Shown in pieces: positions 18,881 through 28,356 of a stretch of DNA of 64,000 nucleotides. The notes beneath the pieces are model-generated. The model was given only the letters and a program-made list of their open reading frames with translations. It was not told the DNA's origin and searched no databases. Position numbers and translations under genes: made by a program. Each line of letters starts with the position of its first letter. Within the stretch, counting starts at the first letter, position 1. Origin of the DNA: Pseudomonadota bacterium (GTDB taxonomy: Bacteria; Pseudomonadota; Gammaproteobacteria; Burkholderiales; Rhodocyclaceae). Location: positions 1-64,000 of the forward strand of contig JAKOTN010000120.1 of the NCBI GenBank assembly GCA_029776255.1. Reading direction: 5' to 3'.

Positions 18881-19570
18881 ATGAAAGCAACGCCTTCACA
18901 TCCGCGGCGTTTTGCCGCTCCGCTCGCCGCCGCCTTGCTCCTTGGCGCGTGCGCCACCCCGCGGACAGTCCCCTCCGACTACACCGCGTTCAAGGAAGCG
19001 CGCCCGGCGTCCATCCTTGTCCTGCCGCCGCTGAACAGTTCTCCGGATGTCAACGCCACGTACAGCATGATGTCCCAGGCGACATTCCCCTTGGCGGAAT
19101 CCGGTTACTACGTTTTTCCGGTGACCCTGGTCGATGAAACCTTCAAGCAGAACGGGCTGAGCTCGCCGCCCGATATCCATGGCGTGTCAATCACCAGGCT
19201 GCGCGACATTTTCGGAGCCGACGCCGCGCTCTACATCAACGTCAGGCAATACGGCACCTCGTACGTCATCGTTTCCAGCGAAACCCGTGTCACGGCGGAC
19301 GCCAAACTGGTCGATCTGCGCAGTGGCAAGGTGCTGTGGACGGGTACGGCGACGGCGTCGAGCGCCGAAGGAAACAACAATAGCGGCGGAGGCCTGGTCG
19401 GCATGCTGGTCAGGGCAGCCATCCGGCAAATCGCCGAAACGGTCACCAACCAGGGCCATGTCGTTGCCGGCCAAACGAGCGTGCGCCTCCTGAGCGCGGG
19501 CCGTCCGAACGGCATTCTGTTCGGACCCCGGTCGCTCAAGCCTCTCAAAGAAAGCGTGCCCGCCCAGTAA
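18881..19570 (+). CDS. DUF799 (GNA1162-type) lipoprotein
   Basis: A 229-residue lipoprotein with lipobox LGAC and a mature domain matching DUF799: ILVLPPLNSSPDVNATYS, FPLAESGYYVFPV and ADAALYINVRQYGTSY. The meningococcal homologue GNA1162 is a surface-associated lipoprotein structurally related to TolB/CsgG N-terminal-like folds. It is last in the trio and probably anchors in the outer membrane as part of the same complex. The C-terminus NGILFGPRSLKPL is family-typical. Confidence 0.87.
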   Translation: MKATPSHPRRFAAPLAAALLLGACATPRTVPSDYTAFKEARPASILVLPPLNSSPDVNATYSMMSQATFPLAESGYYVFPVTLVDETFKQNGLSSPPDIHGVSITRLRDIFGADAALYINVRQYGTSYVIVSSETRVTADAKLVDLRSGKVLWTGTATASSAEGNNNSGGGLVGMLVRAAIRQIAETVTNQGHVVAGQTSVRLLSAGRPNGILFGPRSLKPLKESVPAQ

Positions 19571-19633
19571 ACCGGACTGGCACCGGAGTGGACGGCGGAG
19601 CGTAGACGTCAAAAACCGACTGGAGAAAAACGC

Positions 19634-20113
19634 ATGACGCAAACCGAATACACCGTGGATGTGTTCTGGGAACGTGGAGACGCCGATTTCCTCGACAATC
19701 GCTACAGCCGAAAGCATATCCTGCGCTTCGACGGTGGCCTTGAAATCGCCGCCTCGTCCTCGCCGCACGTCGTGCCGCTGCCGATGTCCGATGCCAGCGC
19801 GGTCGACCCCGAGGAAGCATTTGTCGCCGCGCTGGCCAGTTGTCACATGCTGTGGTTTCTGTCCATCGCCGCCAGGCGCGGTTACCGTGTCGATCGCTAT
19901 GTCGACACCCCGCTGGGCGTGTTGGCCGCGAACTCCGACGGCAAACTGGCGATGACTGTCGTCACCCTGCGCCCACAAGTCGATTTCGGCGGCGAAAGGC
20001 AACCGTCGTCTCGCGACCAGTCGGCGATGCACACGCAAGCGCACGACGAATGCTTCATCGCCAACTCGGTCAGGAGCGAGGTTCGCTGCGAGCCGCGCTT
20101 CATCTCGCGTTAG
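19634..20113 (+). CDS. OsmC-family peroxiredoxin-like protein
   Basis: A 159-residue OsmC/Ohr-family protein. The two redox cysteines are visible in ALASCHMLWFL and HDECFIANS. Family members reduce organic peroxides with thiols, in the cytoplasm. GGAG sits 8 bases before the start codon. It stands alone, downstream of the lipoprotein genes by 63 bases and convergent with the restriction enzyme gene. A second, different OsmC-family gene is at 34013. Confidence 0.9.
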   Translation: MTQTEYTVDVFWERGDADFLDNRYSRKHILRFDGGLEIAASSSPHVVPLPMSDASAVDPEEAFVAALASCHMLWFLSIAARRGYRVDRYVDTPLGVLAANSDGKLAMTVVTLRPQVDFGGERQPSSRDQSAMHTQAHDECFIANSVRSEVRCEPRFISR

Positions 20114-20247
20114 CGTCGCACACCGCCGCGTCGAGATACAAAATCAAAACACAAAACAAATCAGATCTTTATTTATTTTTCACCATGAGAGCGAGACCTG
20201 ACGCCGCTCCATGGAATTTTCATCGATTGGTGTGGCTTGATGAAGTT

Positions 20248-20274
20248 CTTCGACTCTCGGTGTCCGAGTCGAAG
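20248..20274. terminator. Hairpin between OsmC and restriction genes
   Basis: A perfect 9-base-pair stem (20248-20256 CTTCGACTC with 20266-20274) with a 9-base loop lies immediately after the stop codon of the minus-strand restriction enzyme gene and faces the OsmC gene. It lacks a T-run on either side, so the terminator role is a guess from position. The rest of the gap 20114-20247 is AT-rich with no gene I can support. Confidence 0.4.
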
Positions 20275-20276
20275 TT

Positions 20277-20927
20277 TCACTCCTCCGAAACGATGAAACG
20301 ATCCGAGGTCGGGAAGGAGGCATTACGGAGATACGTTTCCACGTCTCTTGCAATGTCCTCCGCGCACTCCTGACGATCCTTGCATTTCACCGCCCATCCG
20401 CGTCCAGGATGCAAAACATCCCAACGCGGCCGCATTCCGTTATACCGCCCGCTTCCAGGGTCATGGTCGCCGAATCCATCCATCAAAGAGTTCCATACGG
20501 GGGAATACCGCGCGATCAGCAACGACTCGCCCAATGGAATCCAAATATCATCGGCAACCAGAAACCGACAGGAGAACTCCTCAATGCACAGGTTCGCGAC
20601 AGCACGGATGCTCTCCGCGTGTTCGCACAGGCGATTGAAGAGTGGCTTTCCACCATTGCCAAGTGTCGCGACACCGCCCTTGCGAGCGCCAGCGGGAACA
20701 GCCTTGCCAACATAGATGGGTGCTCCCGCCTTGCCGTCCTTGTTCCGCCTGGCGATTTCACGGTAAGGAGCGAAATCACCCGAATAATAGATCGCATAAA
20801 TGCCCGCCCCCTTGAATTCCGGAAGGTCGCCAAGCGGATGGACCTTGCCTGAAAGCATCGCCTCCGCCACGCTCGCCCCAAGGTTCTTCTTATCCAAGGG
20901 GTTGAACGGAACAATATCCGCCGTCAT
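20277..20927 (-). CDS. Eco29kI-family restriction endonuclease (GIY-YIG)
   Basis: A 216-residue type II restriction endonuclease of the Eco29kI family, which uses a GIY-YIG nuclease fold. The signature is GIYAIYYSGDFAPY followed by APIYVGKAVPAGARKGG, with the family Arg/Glu-containing helix further on (LFNRLCEHAESI). Eco29kI itself cuts CCGCGG; specificity here is inferred from the family only. Length agrees with Eco29kI. Its start overlaps the methyltransferase stop by 4 bases (ATGA), so the toxic enzyme is made only after the protecting methylase. Base composition is less GC-rich than in neighbouring genes, suggesting acquisition by transfer. Confidence 0.9.
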   Translation of the reverse strand: MTADIVPFNPLDKKNLGASVAEAMLSGKVHPLGDLPEFKGAGIYAIYYSGDFAPYREIARRNKDGKAGAPIYVGKAVPAGARKGGVATLGNGGKPLFNRLCEHAESIRAVANLCIEEFSCRFLVADDIWIPLGESLLIARYSPVWNSLMDGFGDHDPGSGRYNGMRPRWDVLHPGRGWAVKCKDRQECAEDIARDVETYLRNASFPTSDRFIVSEE

Positions 20928-22141
20928 GCAATGCCGCTTGATTTGGCGGCGCCACGCGAAAGCTCCTGCATCCTGGCAACGATAAGCCGCTCCGCCACGC
21001 TAGCGGCAACAATCCGCGCAAGCATCACAGGAACGGCATTGCCAAGTTGCCGCATGGTTTCAGTCCATGAACCATGCATTTTGTAACCGTCGGGAAAAGT
21101 TTGAATTCGTGCGGCTTCGCGGACGGAGAAATAACGGACTGTCCCATCTTCCCGGACAAGCATGTTCTCACCGCCAGGAACGCCATGATCCCCCGCCTTC
21201 AGTGTCTTGGCGGGGAGGTCTAGAGGGCTGCCCGTGTGGCCTGGATAGACCCTTGCCCCGCCTTGGAAACGATGGTCAGGAATGCCGTTCGCCGCCTTCG
21301 ATTCCGGGTCAGGCAGGCCCATCAGGGCATCGCGAACAGTTCGCCATGCTAGCAGGGTATCAGGAGGCGCTTCCTTGAGCTTCCTGACGCGTGCGGAGAC
21401 CTTCTCGGGCATCTTGGGCCGGCGCCGAATCGGGATGCCGTGACGCTCCCAGTATTCCCCTGTAACCCACTGATCGAACAGCAGCGCATCCAGGCCATGC
21501 GTTGCCTTCGGGAAAGACCACTCGACACCAAGGTCTGAACGGAAGCCCACGATGAACACCCGCTCCCGCTTCTGCGGAACGCCATAATCCGCCGCATTAA
21601 CGAGAGTAGGCACCACATTGTAGGTAAGGCCCTTGCCTACCGCCCTGCCCGACGCCTTCTCGACCTGGAGCCGCCTGAAATGCTCGAACCAATCCTCATT
21701 TCCGCGCTTTCCGATTTCAGGAAAAGACAGTTGCAGCAATATGTATTGATAGTAATTCGCGAATGCCGAACGGGTCAGCCCTTTCACGTTCTCAACGATG
21801 AAGGCGCGCGGGCGAAGCCTGCGAACAATATCAACCGTCGTAGGGAACATGTCGCGGGTATCGTCATGCGCCTGATGCTTGCCACCCATCGAGAAAGGCT
21901 GGCAAGGTGGCCCGCCCGCCAGGAGGTCAATGCCCGCGCCAACGCTTTCCCATTGAAAAGTCCGGACGTCTCCCTCATGAACGTTCCACCCCGCGACTAG
22001 AGGGTATCCAAGAGCGCCGTTTTCTCGGATCGTGTCGCACGCCCATCTATCCCACTCGACGACCGCCCGCGGCTCGAAGCCCGCGAGATGGACACCCATG
22101 GCCAATCCGCCAGCCCCGGCGAACAACTCAACGCACTTCAT
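20924..22141 (-). CDS. DNA (cytosine-5) methyltransferase of the Eco29kI-like system
   Basis: A 405-residue C5-cytosine methyltransferase. Motif I is ELFAGAGGLAMG, motif IV with the catalytic Cys is GGPPCQPFS, motif VI is FIVENVKGL, motif VIII contains QKRERVFIVG, and motif X is RQLGNAVPV. The variable target-recognition region lies between VIII and IX (about residues 215-330). It should methylate the site cut by the adjacent nuclease. It lies 5 bases after vsr and overlaps the nuclease gene by 4 bases. Confidence 0.94.
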   Translation of the reverse strand: MKCVELFAGAGGLAMGVHLAGFEPRAVVEWDRWACDTIRENGALGYPLVAGWNVHEGDVRTFQWESVGAGIDLLAGGPPCQPFSMGGKHQAHDDTRDMFPTTVDIVRRLRPRAFIVENVKGLTRSAFANYYQYILLQLSFPEIGKRGNEDWFEHFRRLQVEKASGRAVGKGLTYNVVPTLVNAADYGVPQKRERVFIVGFRSDLGVEWSFPKATHGLDALLFDQWVTGEYWERHGIPIRRRPKMPEKVSARVRKLKEAPPDTLLAWRTVRDALMGLPDPESKAANGIPDHRFQGGARVYPGHTGSPLDLPAKTLKAGDHGVPGGENMLVREDGTVRYFSVREAARIQTFPDGYKMHGSWTETMRQLGNAVPVMLARIVAASVAERLIVARMQELSRGAAKSSGIA

Positions 22142-22146
22142 TCTGT

Positions 22147-22557
22147 TTATCCGTCAAGGAACTGCCTCAAGCGTTCGGCAAGCCCTCCTTGGTCTTTCAA
22201 TTCACATTCCCACACCACGCACACCCGCCAGCCCGCCTGGCTCAACGCTTCCAGCTTGCGTGCATCTCTGTCTCTGTTACCGTCCAACTTAGCCTTCCAG
22301 AACTCCACTCTCGACTTGGGCGTCCTCGCAAGTGCGCAGCCTTCATGTCGGTGCCAGAAACAACCATGCACGAACACCACGGCCCTCCGCGAACGGAACA
22401 TCAAATCCGGTGTTCCTGGGAGGTCTCGACGGTGGAGACGATACCTATAGCCCATGCCGAAGATCAACCTTCGGACCACCATCTCCGGCCTTGTATCCAC
22501 CGCGCGAACGAGCGCCATGCGGCGGCTGCGTTCCTCTGACGTCAAAGTATCCGTCAT
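22147..22557 (-). CDS. vsr: Very short patch repair endonuclease (Vsr)
   Basis: A 136-residue Vsr endonuclease. It nicks DNA next to T:G mismatches that arise when 5-methylcytosine deaminates, and so limits mutation at the methylase's sites. Characteristic blocks are TSEERSRRMALVR at the N-terminus, GTPDLMF with the catalytic Asp, and VFVHGCFWHRHEGC with the zinc/active-site residues. I start at the ATG at 22557; a TTG at 22569 is in frame. It is the first gene of a vsr-methylase-nuclease operon, a common arrangement with C5 methylases. Confidence 0.93.
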   Translation of the reverse strand: MTDTLTSEERSRRMALVRAVDTRPEMVVRRLIFGMGYRYRLHRRDLPGTPDLMFRSRRAVVFVHGCFWHRHEGCALARTPKSRVEFWKAKLDGNRDRDARKLEALSQAGWRVCVVWECELKDQGGLAERLRQFLDG

Positions 22558-22743
22558 TCCACGTGTCAATGCCTCTTACGAAAATCCGAAGCAACTGGCC
22601 GAGAGGCTCCAAATGCCAGATCCGGCACGGGATAAATGGCCGTGCACAAACCGAGAATCATTCTCGCCGCCTCGTTTCGTCTGGATTGAACCGGATTGCC
22701 GCGATGCGGCCTCGCTGCGTTGTCTTCACCGGAATACCGGCGT

Positions 22744-23112
22744 TTACCGCATCGAATGCAGGCCGATCATGTTGCCCTCGCTATCAACCACCAACGCGAT
22801 GTAGCCGTAGCGCCCGATCGCCATTTTTTGCTTCTCGACGCGGCCACCCGCCGTGGCGGCCCTCGCCGCCTCGATCGCGCAATCGGCACAACTGAAATAG
22901 ACGATCACGCTATTGGCGCCCGAAGGATAACCGGGAATCCTGATCAGGGCGCCCGCAGCACCGTAAGCGTCTTCCCGCATCGGAAAAGCGCACATCTCGA
23001 ATTCGGTGTCCGGCAAGCGCGCCAGTTCGACCGCGAAAACGGCCTCGTAGAATGCCTTGGCGCGCGCCATATCCTGCACATAAATCTCGAACCAGCCGAC
23101 GGGGTTGTTCAT
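22744..23112 (-). CDS. VOC (glyoxalase/bleomycin-resistance) family protein
   Basis: A 122-residue protein of the vicinal-oxygen-chelate family, with the usual paired beta-alpha-beta-beta-beta units: WFEIYVQDMARAKAFYEAVF at the start and VYFSCADCAIEA later, ending DSEGNMIGLHS. Members bind a metal and small molecules; this predicted-lactoylglutathione-lyase-like subgroup has no fixed function. It is separated from vsr by about 185 bases and from the aminotransferase by 122 bases. It probably marks the ancestral neighbour of the restriction island. Confidence 0.85.
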   Translation of the reverse strand: MNNPVGWFEIYVQDMARAKAFYEAVFAVELARLPDTEFEMCAFPMREDAYGAAGALIRIPGYPSGANSVIVYFSCADCAIEAARAATAGGRVEKQKMAIGRYGYIALVVDSEGNMIGLHSMR

Positions 23113-23234
23113 GACAGTCCTTTCGTGAAAAACATCTCATCGCGGAGTGATGGCGCAAGAATGCGAAAGCCGCAGCTTAGGGGATAAAGCCGTTCGACGT
23201 CGATACGCGGCGACGGTTCCGCGAAACGTGTCGT

Positions 23235-24155
23235 TCACACCGGCGTCAACCAGGCCAAGTGAGCGGCATCGCGACCATGCACACAGTCGAAATAGCGACG
23301 CTGGATCTCGGCGGTCAATGGCCCGCGCTCGCCACCGCCGACACGGCGGCGGTCCACTTCGACGACCGGCACGATTTCGGCCGCGGTGCCGGTAAGAAAC
23401 ACTTCGTCGGCACAATAAAGTTCATCGCGGGTCAGGCGCCGCGAGACCACCGGCACGCCCAACTCGGTCGCGATTTCGAGCACGCCGCGGCGAGTGATGC
23501 CATCCAGCGCGCTGCCGCTGGCCGGCTCGAGAAGCACGCCATTCTTGACCGCGAAAACGTTTTCGCCGGCACCCTCGGCGACAAAGCCCTCGGTATCGAG
23601 CAGTAACGCCTCGTCATAGCCGTCGGCCTTCGCCTCGCGAGTGGCGAGAATGGAATTGCTGTAGGTGGACACCGATTTGGCGCGACACATCTGGGCATTG
23701 ACGTGGTGACGTGTAAACGACGAAATCCTGACGCGGATACCCGCCACCGACGCCTGTTCCCCGAGATACGCGCGCCACGGCCAGGCGGCGACCATGGCAT
23801 GCACCTGCGTGCCAATCGGGTCGATGCCGACTTTTTCGGCGCCGAGGAACAATAAAGGCCGCAAATAGCAAGCGTCCAGGGCGTTGCGGCGAATCACCCG
23901 TCGACAGGCGTCGGCCAGGCTCCGACGGTCGAAGTCGTGCGCCATGCCGAGAATGTGCGCCGATTCCAGCAAGCGCTGCAAATGGTCATCAAGCCGGAAG
24001 ATGGCCAGACCGGTCGCCGTCGGGTACGCGCGGATACCCTCGAAAACAGCCAGTCCGTAATGCAAGCTGTGCGTCAGGACGTGCACCCTGGCGTCGCGCC
24101 AGGGAACGAATTGCCGATCGATCCAGATCCAGCCATCGCGGTCCGCCATGTTCAT
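23235..24155 (-). CDS. ilvE: Branched-chain amino acid aminotransferase
   Basis: A 306-residue class IV PLP-dependent aminotransferase that performs the last step of Leu, Ile and Val synthesis. Family motifs are THSLHYGLAVFEGIRAY, the PLP-lysine region CRAKSVSTYSNS, YDEALLLDTEGFVAEGAGEN and the C-terminal FLTGTAAEIVPV. The ATG at 24155 has AGGAG eight bases upstream; a second ATG at 24149 is possible. Length and sequence are typical of betaproteobacterial IlvE. Confidence 0.93.
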   Translation of the reverse strand: MNMADRDGWIWIDRQFVPWRDARVHVLTHSLHYGLAVFEGIRAYPTATGLAIFRLDDHLQRLLESAHILGMAHDFDRRSLADACRRVIRRNALDACYLRPLLFLGAEKVGIDPIGTQVHAMVAAWPWRAYLGEQASVAGIRVRISSFTRHHVNAQMCRAKSVSTYSNSILATREAKADGYDEALLLDTEGFVAEGAGENVFAVKNGVLLEPASGSALDGITRRGVLEIATELGVPVVSRRLTRDELYCADEVFLTGTAAEIVPVVEVDRRRVGGGERGPLTAEIQRRYFDCVHGRDAAHLAWLTPV

Positions 24156-24512
24156 TTCATACTCTCCTGTCTGTGTGGTGAAGCGGGGAGCGTGGCAGGC
24201 AAACTCAACGCGGGCAAACGAAAAAAATTCAGGATTGGATGAGCGGAATTCATTGAAAAATTTCCCTGGAGAGGAAATTCGTCACACGCCGCATCGACCC
24301 GCAAGTGCGAACACACCATCCTTCGCCCAACAACGGAAAGACAAAAAAACATTAAAAATCAATATAAAGACAACATATTCGCCCACATCTACGCAATTGA
24401 AGGACGATCCAAAAAAAGGTGCACTCACTATCAAGCCGATTATTCTTAAATCATCGACGCTCGGTCTTTCAGCGTTCATCGGTTGTCAGACAAGAATAGA
24501 AGGAGGCGCGAA
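24156..24512. other. Intergenic control region between ilvE and the chemoreceptor
   Basis: This 357-bp stretch is AT-richer than its surroundings and separates two divergent genes, so it should carry both promoters. A GCCGATTA at 24435-24442 resembles the -10 element of the flagellar sigma factor (FliA), which would suit a chemoreceptor, but I see no good matching -35. I find no protein-coding gene in it. Confidence 0.4.
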
Positions 24513-26550
24513 ATGCGTTTATCGAATGTTGATCTCACCTGGAAGCTGCCGACGATCAGCGCCGCGATCTTGATCGGCACTTTCGGTTTCGGTGTCATCT
24601 TGTTTACATTACCTCCAGGACCGTCTGGAAAGTTCTGAAATCGCGCATCTGGAACGCGAAACGCAATTGATCGTCAACGGCTTGACCAGCTACGAACGCG
24701 CGCTGGAAAAACACGCCGCCTTGATCGGTAGTGTTTTCGCCGCCGAATTCGACCCGCAATTCACGATCGACAACAATGCCACCGAGCGCGCCGGTGACGT
24801 CGATGCGCCATTGCTGCGCAATCACGAACGAGTACTCAACAACGATTTCGCCGTTTCCGACCGCCTGTTGACCAACACCGGCGCGGTTTCATCGGTGTTC
24901 GTGCGCAAGGGTGACGAATTCGTCCGCATCAGCACCTCCCTGAAAAACGAAAAAGGAGGACGCGTCCTCGGAACCATTCTGCCGCCCAAGGAAGCGACGG
25001 CTTCCCGACTGCTCGCCGATCAGACCTGGTCCGGGCGTGTACTGCTCTTCGGTCGTGAATGGATGGCCCACTACCAACCGGTCAAGGATGCAAGCGGCAA
25101 AATCGTGGGTTGCCTGGCAATCGCCATGGATTTCTCGACCGGCTATGCCGCCGTCAAGGAACAGATCAAGAAACTCACTATCGGCGAGACCGGCTATGTT
25201 TTCGTGGTGGACGCCAAACCGGGCACCAGCCAGGGAAGCGTCATCATCCACCCGCAAAGCGAAGGCAAGAATGTCCTCGACACCGTCTCGGCCGATGGTC
25301 AAACGATTTTTCGCGAAATGATCGAGAAAAAAGAGGGGATACTCCGTTATACCTGGCGCAACGATGGCGAAGCGAACCCGCGTGGCAAATTGACCGTTTA
25401 TCGCTATTTCGAACCGTGGCAATGGGTGATCGGCTCTGGCAGCTACCGCGATGAATTCATGCGTCTGGCGGATACCTTGACCCTGTGGACGATCTTCGGC
25501 GCGCTACTGATCGCCACGGCCTTGAGCGCCATCCTTTTTCTACTCGTTCGCGGTCTGGTCGGTCAACCGCTACGGCAACTGAGAACAGCAATGGCCGGAT
25601 TGACCGCCGGTGGCGGCGATCTCACCGTGCGCATGCCGGTAATCGCGCGCGACGAGGTTGGACGTCTGGCGCAAACGTTCAACGCTTTTCTGGACTGGTT
25701 GCAAGAGATGGTCCGCCGCACGGCACACACCGCGAACGCCGTTTCCGATGCCACACAAGGACTGGCGCAAGCCACCGCCTCCGTGACCAAGACATCGGCT
25801 ACCCAAAGCGAAGCCGCCGATGCGGGCGCCGCCGCCGTCGAGGAAATGGCGGCCAGCATCGCCTCGGTGGCCGACAGCGCCAAGGATGTCCATGCGCAAG
25901 CCTTGACCAGTCGCGATCAAACACGACGCGGCAACAGCGAATTGCAATCGGTGCTCGGTGAATTGGCGGCGGTCGGCGACGCGGTAAACAGTATTGCCGG
26001 CACCGTGCACCAATTCGTCGGCGACGTGGCGTCGATTACCGGTCTCACTCGGCGGATGCAGGAAATTGCCGAGCAAACCAACCTTCTGGCGCTCAACGCG
26101 GCGATCGAAGCCGCGCGCGCAGGGGAAAGCGGACGCGGTTTTGCCGTGGTGGCCGACGAAGTACGGAAACTGGCGGAGAAATCCACACGCTCGGCGCGGG
26201 AAATCGACGCGGTGACCGCCGCGCTCGATGCCCAGTCGGGCAAGGTCGACGAGGCCATCCGTGTCGGTCAGGAAGCGCTGGCCAACGGTCTGGGCAATTT
26301 ACTGCAGGTGGCAACGCTGCTGGAACAAGCCGGCGACACGGTCGATGCCGCGTCTGGCGGTATCTCGGTCATTTCCGAATCGGTACGCGAGCAAACCGCC
26401 GTCAGTGCCGAGATCGCCAGCCAGATCGCGACCATCGCCCGGATGAGCGAGGACAGCCTCCACGCCTTGCGTCAGGCCGAGCAGAACGTTCAAACCCTCG
26501 AGACGCTGTCCAGCACACTGAGCGAACATGTTGGACACTTTAAAACCTAG
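24513..26550 (+). CDS. Methyl-accepting chemotaxis protein with an N-terminal frameshift
   Basis: A chemoreceptor whose body (in frame from 24592) has a periplasmic Cache-type sensor ([15 protein letters not shown]), a second membrane helix ([20 protein letters not shown]), a HAMP domain and the signalling hairpin with [16 protein letters not shown] near residues 500-515. The true start is the ATG at 24513, which has AGGAGG six bases upstream and encodes [16 protein letters not shown] plus the first membrane helix [15 protein letters not shown]. That helix is one frame away from the rest; the shift must fall near 24607-24616, and the short frame stops at 24638. As written the gene is broken, or the sequence has an indel error. 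Without the first helix the receptor could not be placed normally in the membrane. Confidence 0.85.
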
Positions 26551-26566
26551 CGTGCCGTGTTGTCCG

Positions 26567-27451
26567 TCACGTCTCCGAGATCTGGGCGGCGGCAACCAGC
26601 CACTCGGCAAAGGCCGTCACCCAGGGCTTGTCAGTAACGGTGGGAGCGGAGAGAAGATAGTAGCCGCGCCCGGGAACCACCTTTCCGCATAGCGTAACCA
26701 GACTGCCGGCGTCCAGATAAGGCTCCACGAAACGGTACGGGCAAATGGCAACCCCGCCGCCCGCTGCCGCGGCCTCAATCATCATCAACGCATCGTCGAA
26801 CAGCACCCCGCCTTCCGGTTCGGGCCAGTCGAGTCCGGCGGCCTCCAGCCAGGGTTTCCACGGCAGGCTGGGGTGACGCAGCAAGGTGGCTTGCGCGAGG
26901 TCCGCCGGCCGCGTCAGGCCACCGACCTCGCGCGCATAAGCGGGCTGGCACACCGCGACCAGCACTTCGTCGAAGAGCTTGCACGCCGACAAACCCGGCC
27001 ACGGCCCATGACCGTATCGAATGCCGACATCGACTTCGCCGGATTTGATCATCCCCGTTTGAATCGACGCGGAAACGACGAGGTCGATGTCGGGATGCAG
27101 ACGCTGAAAATCGGTCAGCCTGCCAACCAGCCATTTGCTGCCGATCGCCGGCGCGACGCTGACCTTGAGCGTCCGCCGCACACCGCGCGCCACGGCCCGG
27201 GTGGCGACTTCGAGTTCCGCCAGAACGCGCCGGATCGCGGCGAGATAGGTTTCACCCGTCGGCGTCAGAACGATATGGCGATTGATGCGCAGGAACAGCC
27301 TGACGCCGAGATCGTCCTCCAGTTGACGAATCCGATGGCTGACCGCCGATTGGCTGACGCATAACTCGTCCGCCGCCTTGAGGAAGGAAAGATGACGCGC
27401 CGCCGCTTCGAAGGCTTCGAGGGCGTGCATCGGCGGCAGACGAAAAGGCAT
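26567..27451 (-). CDS. LysR-type transcriptional regulator (GcvA-like)
   Basis: A 294-residue LysR-family regulator. The N-terminal winged helix-turn-helix is clear (ALEAFEAAARHLSFLKAADELCVSQSAVS), followed by the ligand-binding domain with VDVGIRYGHGPWPGL and GGGVAICPYRFVEPYL, which resemble the GcvA/AmpR branch. It is convergent with the chemoreceptor gene, 16 bases apart, and 35 bases downstream of the YpjD-like gene on the same strand. Its target cannot be named; no divergent gene pair identifies one. Confidence 0.9.
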   Translation of the reverse strand: MPFRLPPMHALEAFEAAARHLSFLKAADELCVSQSAVSHRIRQLEDDLGVRLFLRINRHIVLTPTGETYLAAIRRVLAELEVATRAVARGVRRTLKVSVAPAIGSKWLVGRLTDFQRLHPDIDLVVSASIQTGMIKSGEVDVGIRYGHGPWPGLSACKLFDEVLVAVCQPAYAREVGGLTRPADLAQATLLRHPSLPWKPWLEAAGLDWPEPEGGVLFDDALMMIEAAAAGGGVAICPYRFVEPYLDAGSLVTLCGKVVPGRGYYLLSAPTVTDKPWVTAFAEWLVAAAQISET

Positions 27452-27486
27452 CTCGGACGGCGGTCAGGCAACGGCAGGCCGCGCGT

Positions 27487-28326
27487 TCAGAAACGGCCCA
27501 ACAACACTTCGGCGACAAAACGGCTGCCGATATAGGCCAGCAGCAGCACCATGAAACCGGCCAGCGTCCACCGCAACGCCACGCGTCCGCGCCAACCGTA
27601 CACCCGACGCCCGACCAGCAGGGCAGCGAAAATGCCCCACGAGGCGAAAGCGAACAGGGTCTTGTGATCGAGGACCATGGCCTTGCCGAAAATGGCTTCA
27701 GAGAACAGCACGCCGCTAAGCAAGGCCACGGTCAGCAAGCCGAAGGCGATCGCGATCATCCGGAACAACAAGGCTTCCATGGTCAGCAGCGGCGGCAGGC
27801 TGCTCAGGCTCTTGGTCAGCGCGCGCCGATGCAGTTTGCGTTCGGCGAAACCCATGAACACCGCGTGCAGCGCCGACAGCGTAAACAGGCTGTAGGCGAG
27901 CATCGCCGTCAGGAAATGCAACTGAAAACCCCAGGCGCCAGCGTGAGCGATGACGCGCAACTGCGGGAAGAAGGCCGGCGCGGCGGCGCTGAGCGCGGCC
28001 AGCGGCAAAACCATCGGCTGCAAGCCGTCCATCCGCGAGCGGAAACTTTCCAGCCAATAAATCAACACCGCAAGCCACAGCATCAGGGACAAGGCGCAAC
28101 TGAAGGAAAAACGCATCCCACCGGCGCCGAACAAATCCCGATACAACCCGAAACCCTGAATCGCCAGTGCCGCGAAGATCGCGCCGCGCTCCCAGGGCTG
28201 CATCGGCAAGGTCACCAGCGGCCGATCGGTTTCACGCCAGCGCGTGTGCCAGAAATGTACGCCCAGACCGGCATAAAGCAGTGCCGAAACAACGTGCGGC
28301 GGAAGGTGCAGTAGAATGTCGGGCAT
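27487..28326 (-). CDS. CcsA/YpjD-like integral membrane protein
   Basis: A 279-residue polytopic membrane protein with about eight hydrophobic segments, of the cytochrome c assembly (CcsA/HemX/YpjD) family. The conserved region LQLHFLTAMLAYSLFTLSALHA and the later LDHKTLFAFASWGIFAALLVGRR contain the family histidines. In proteobacteria this gene is regularly found divergent from ffh, as here, with only 30 bases between start codons. YpjD-type members are less well understood than CcsA itself. Confidence 0.88.
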   Translation of the reverse strand: MPDILLHLPPHVVSALLYAGLGVHFWHTRWRETDRPLVTLPMQPWERGAIFAALAIQGFGLYRDLFGAGGMRFSFSCALSLMLWLAVLIYWLESFRSRMDGLQPMVLPLAALSAAAPAFFPQLRVIAHAGAWGFQLHFLTAMLAYSLFTLSALHAVFMGFAERKLHRRALTKSLSSLPPLLTMEALLFRMIAIAFGLLTVALLSGVLFSEAIFGKAMVLDHKTLFAFASWGIFAALLVGRRVYGWRGRVALRWTLAGFMVLLLAYIGSRFVAEVLLGRF

Positions 28327-28356
28327 TTTTTGAGTTTACACCAAGCCGGAAGCCAA

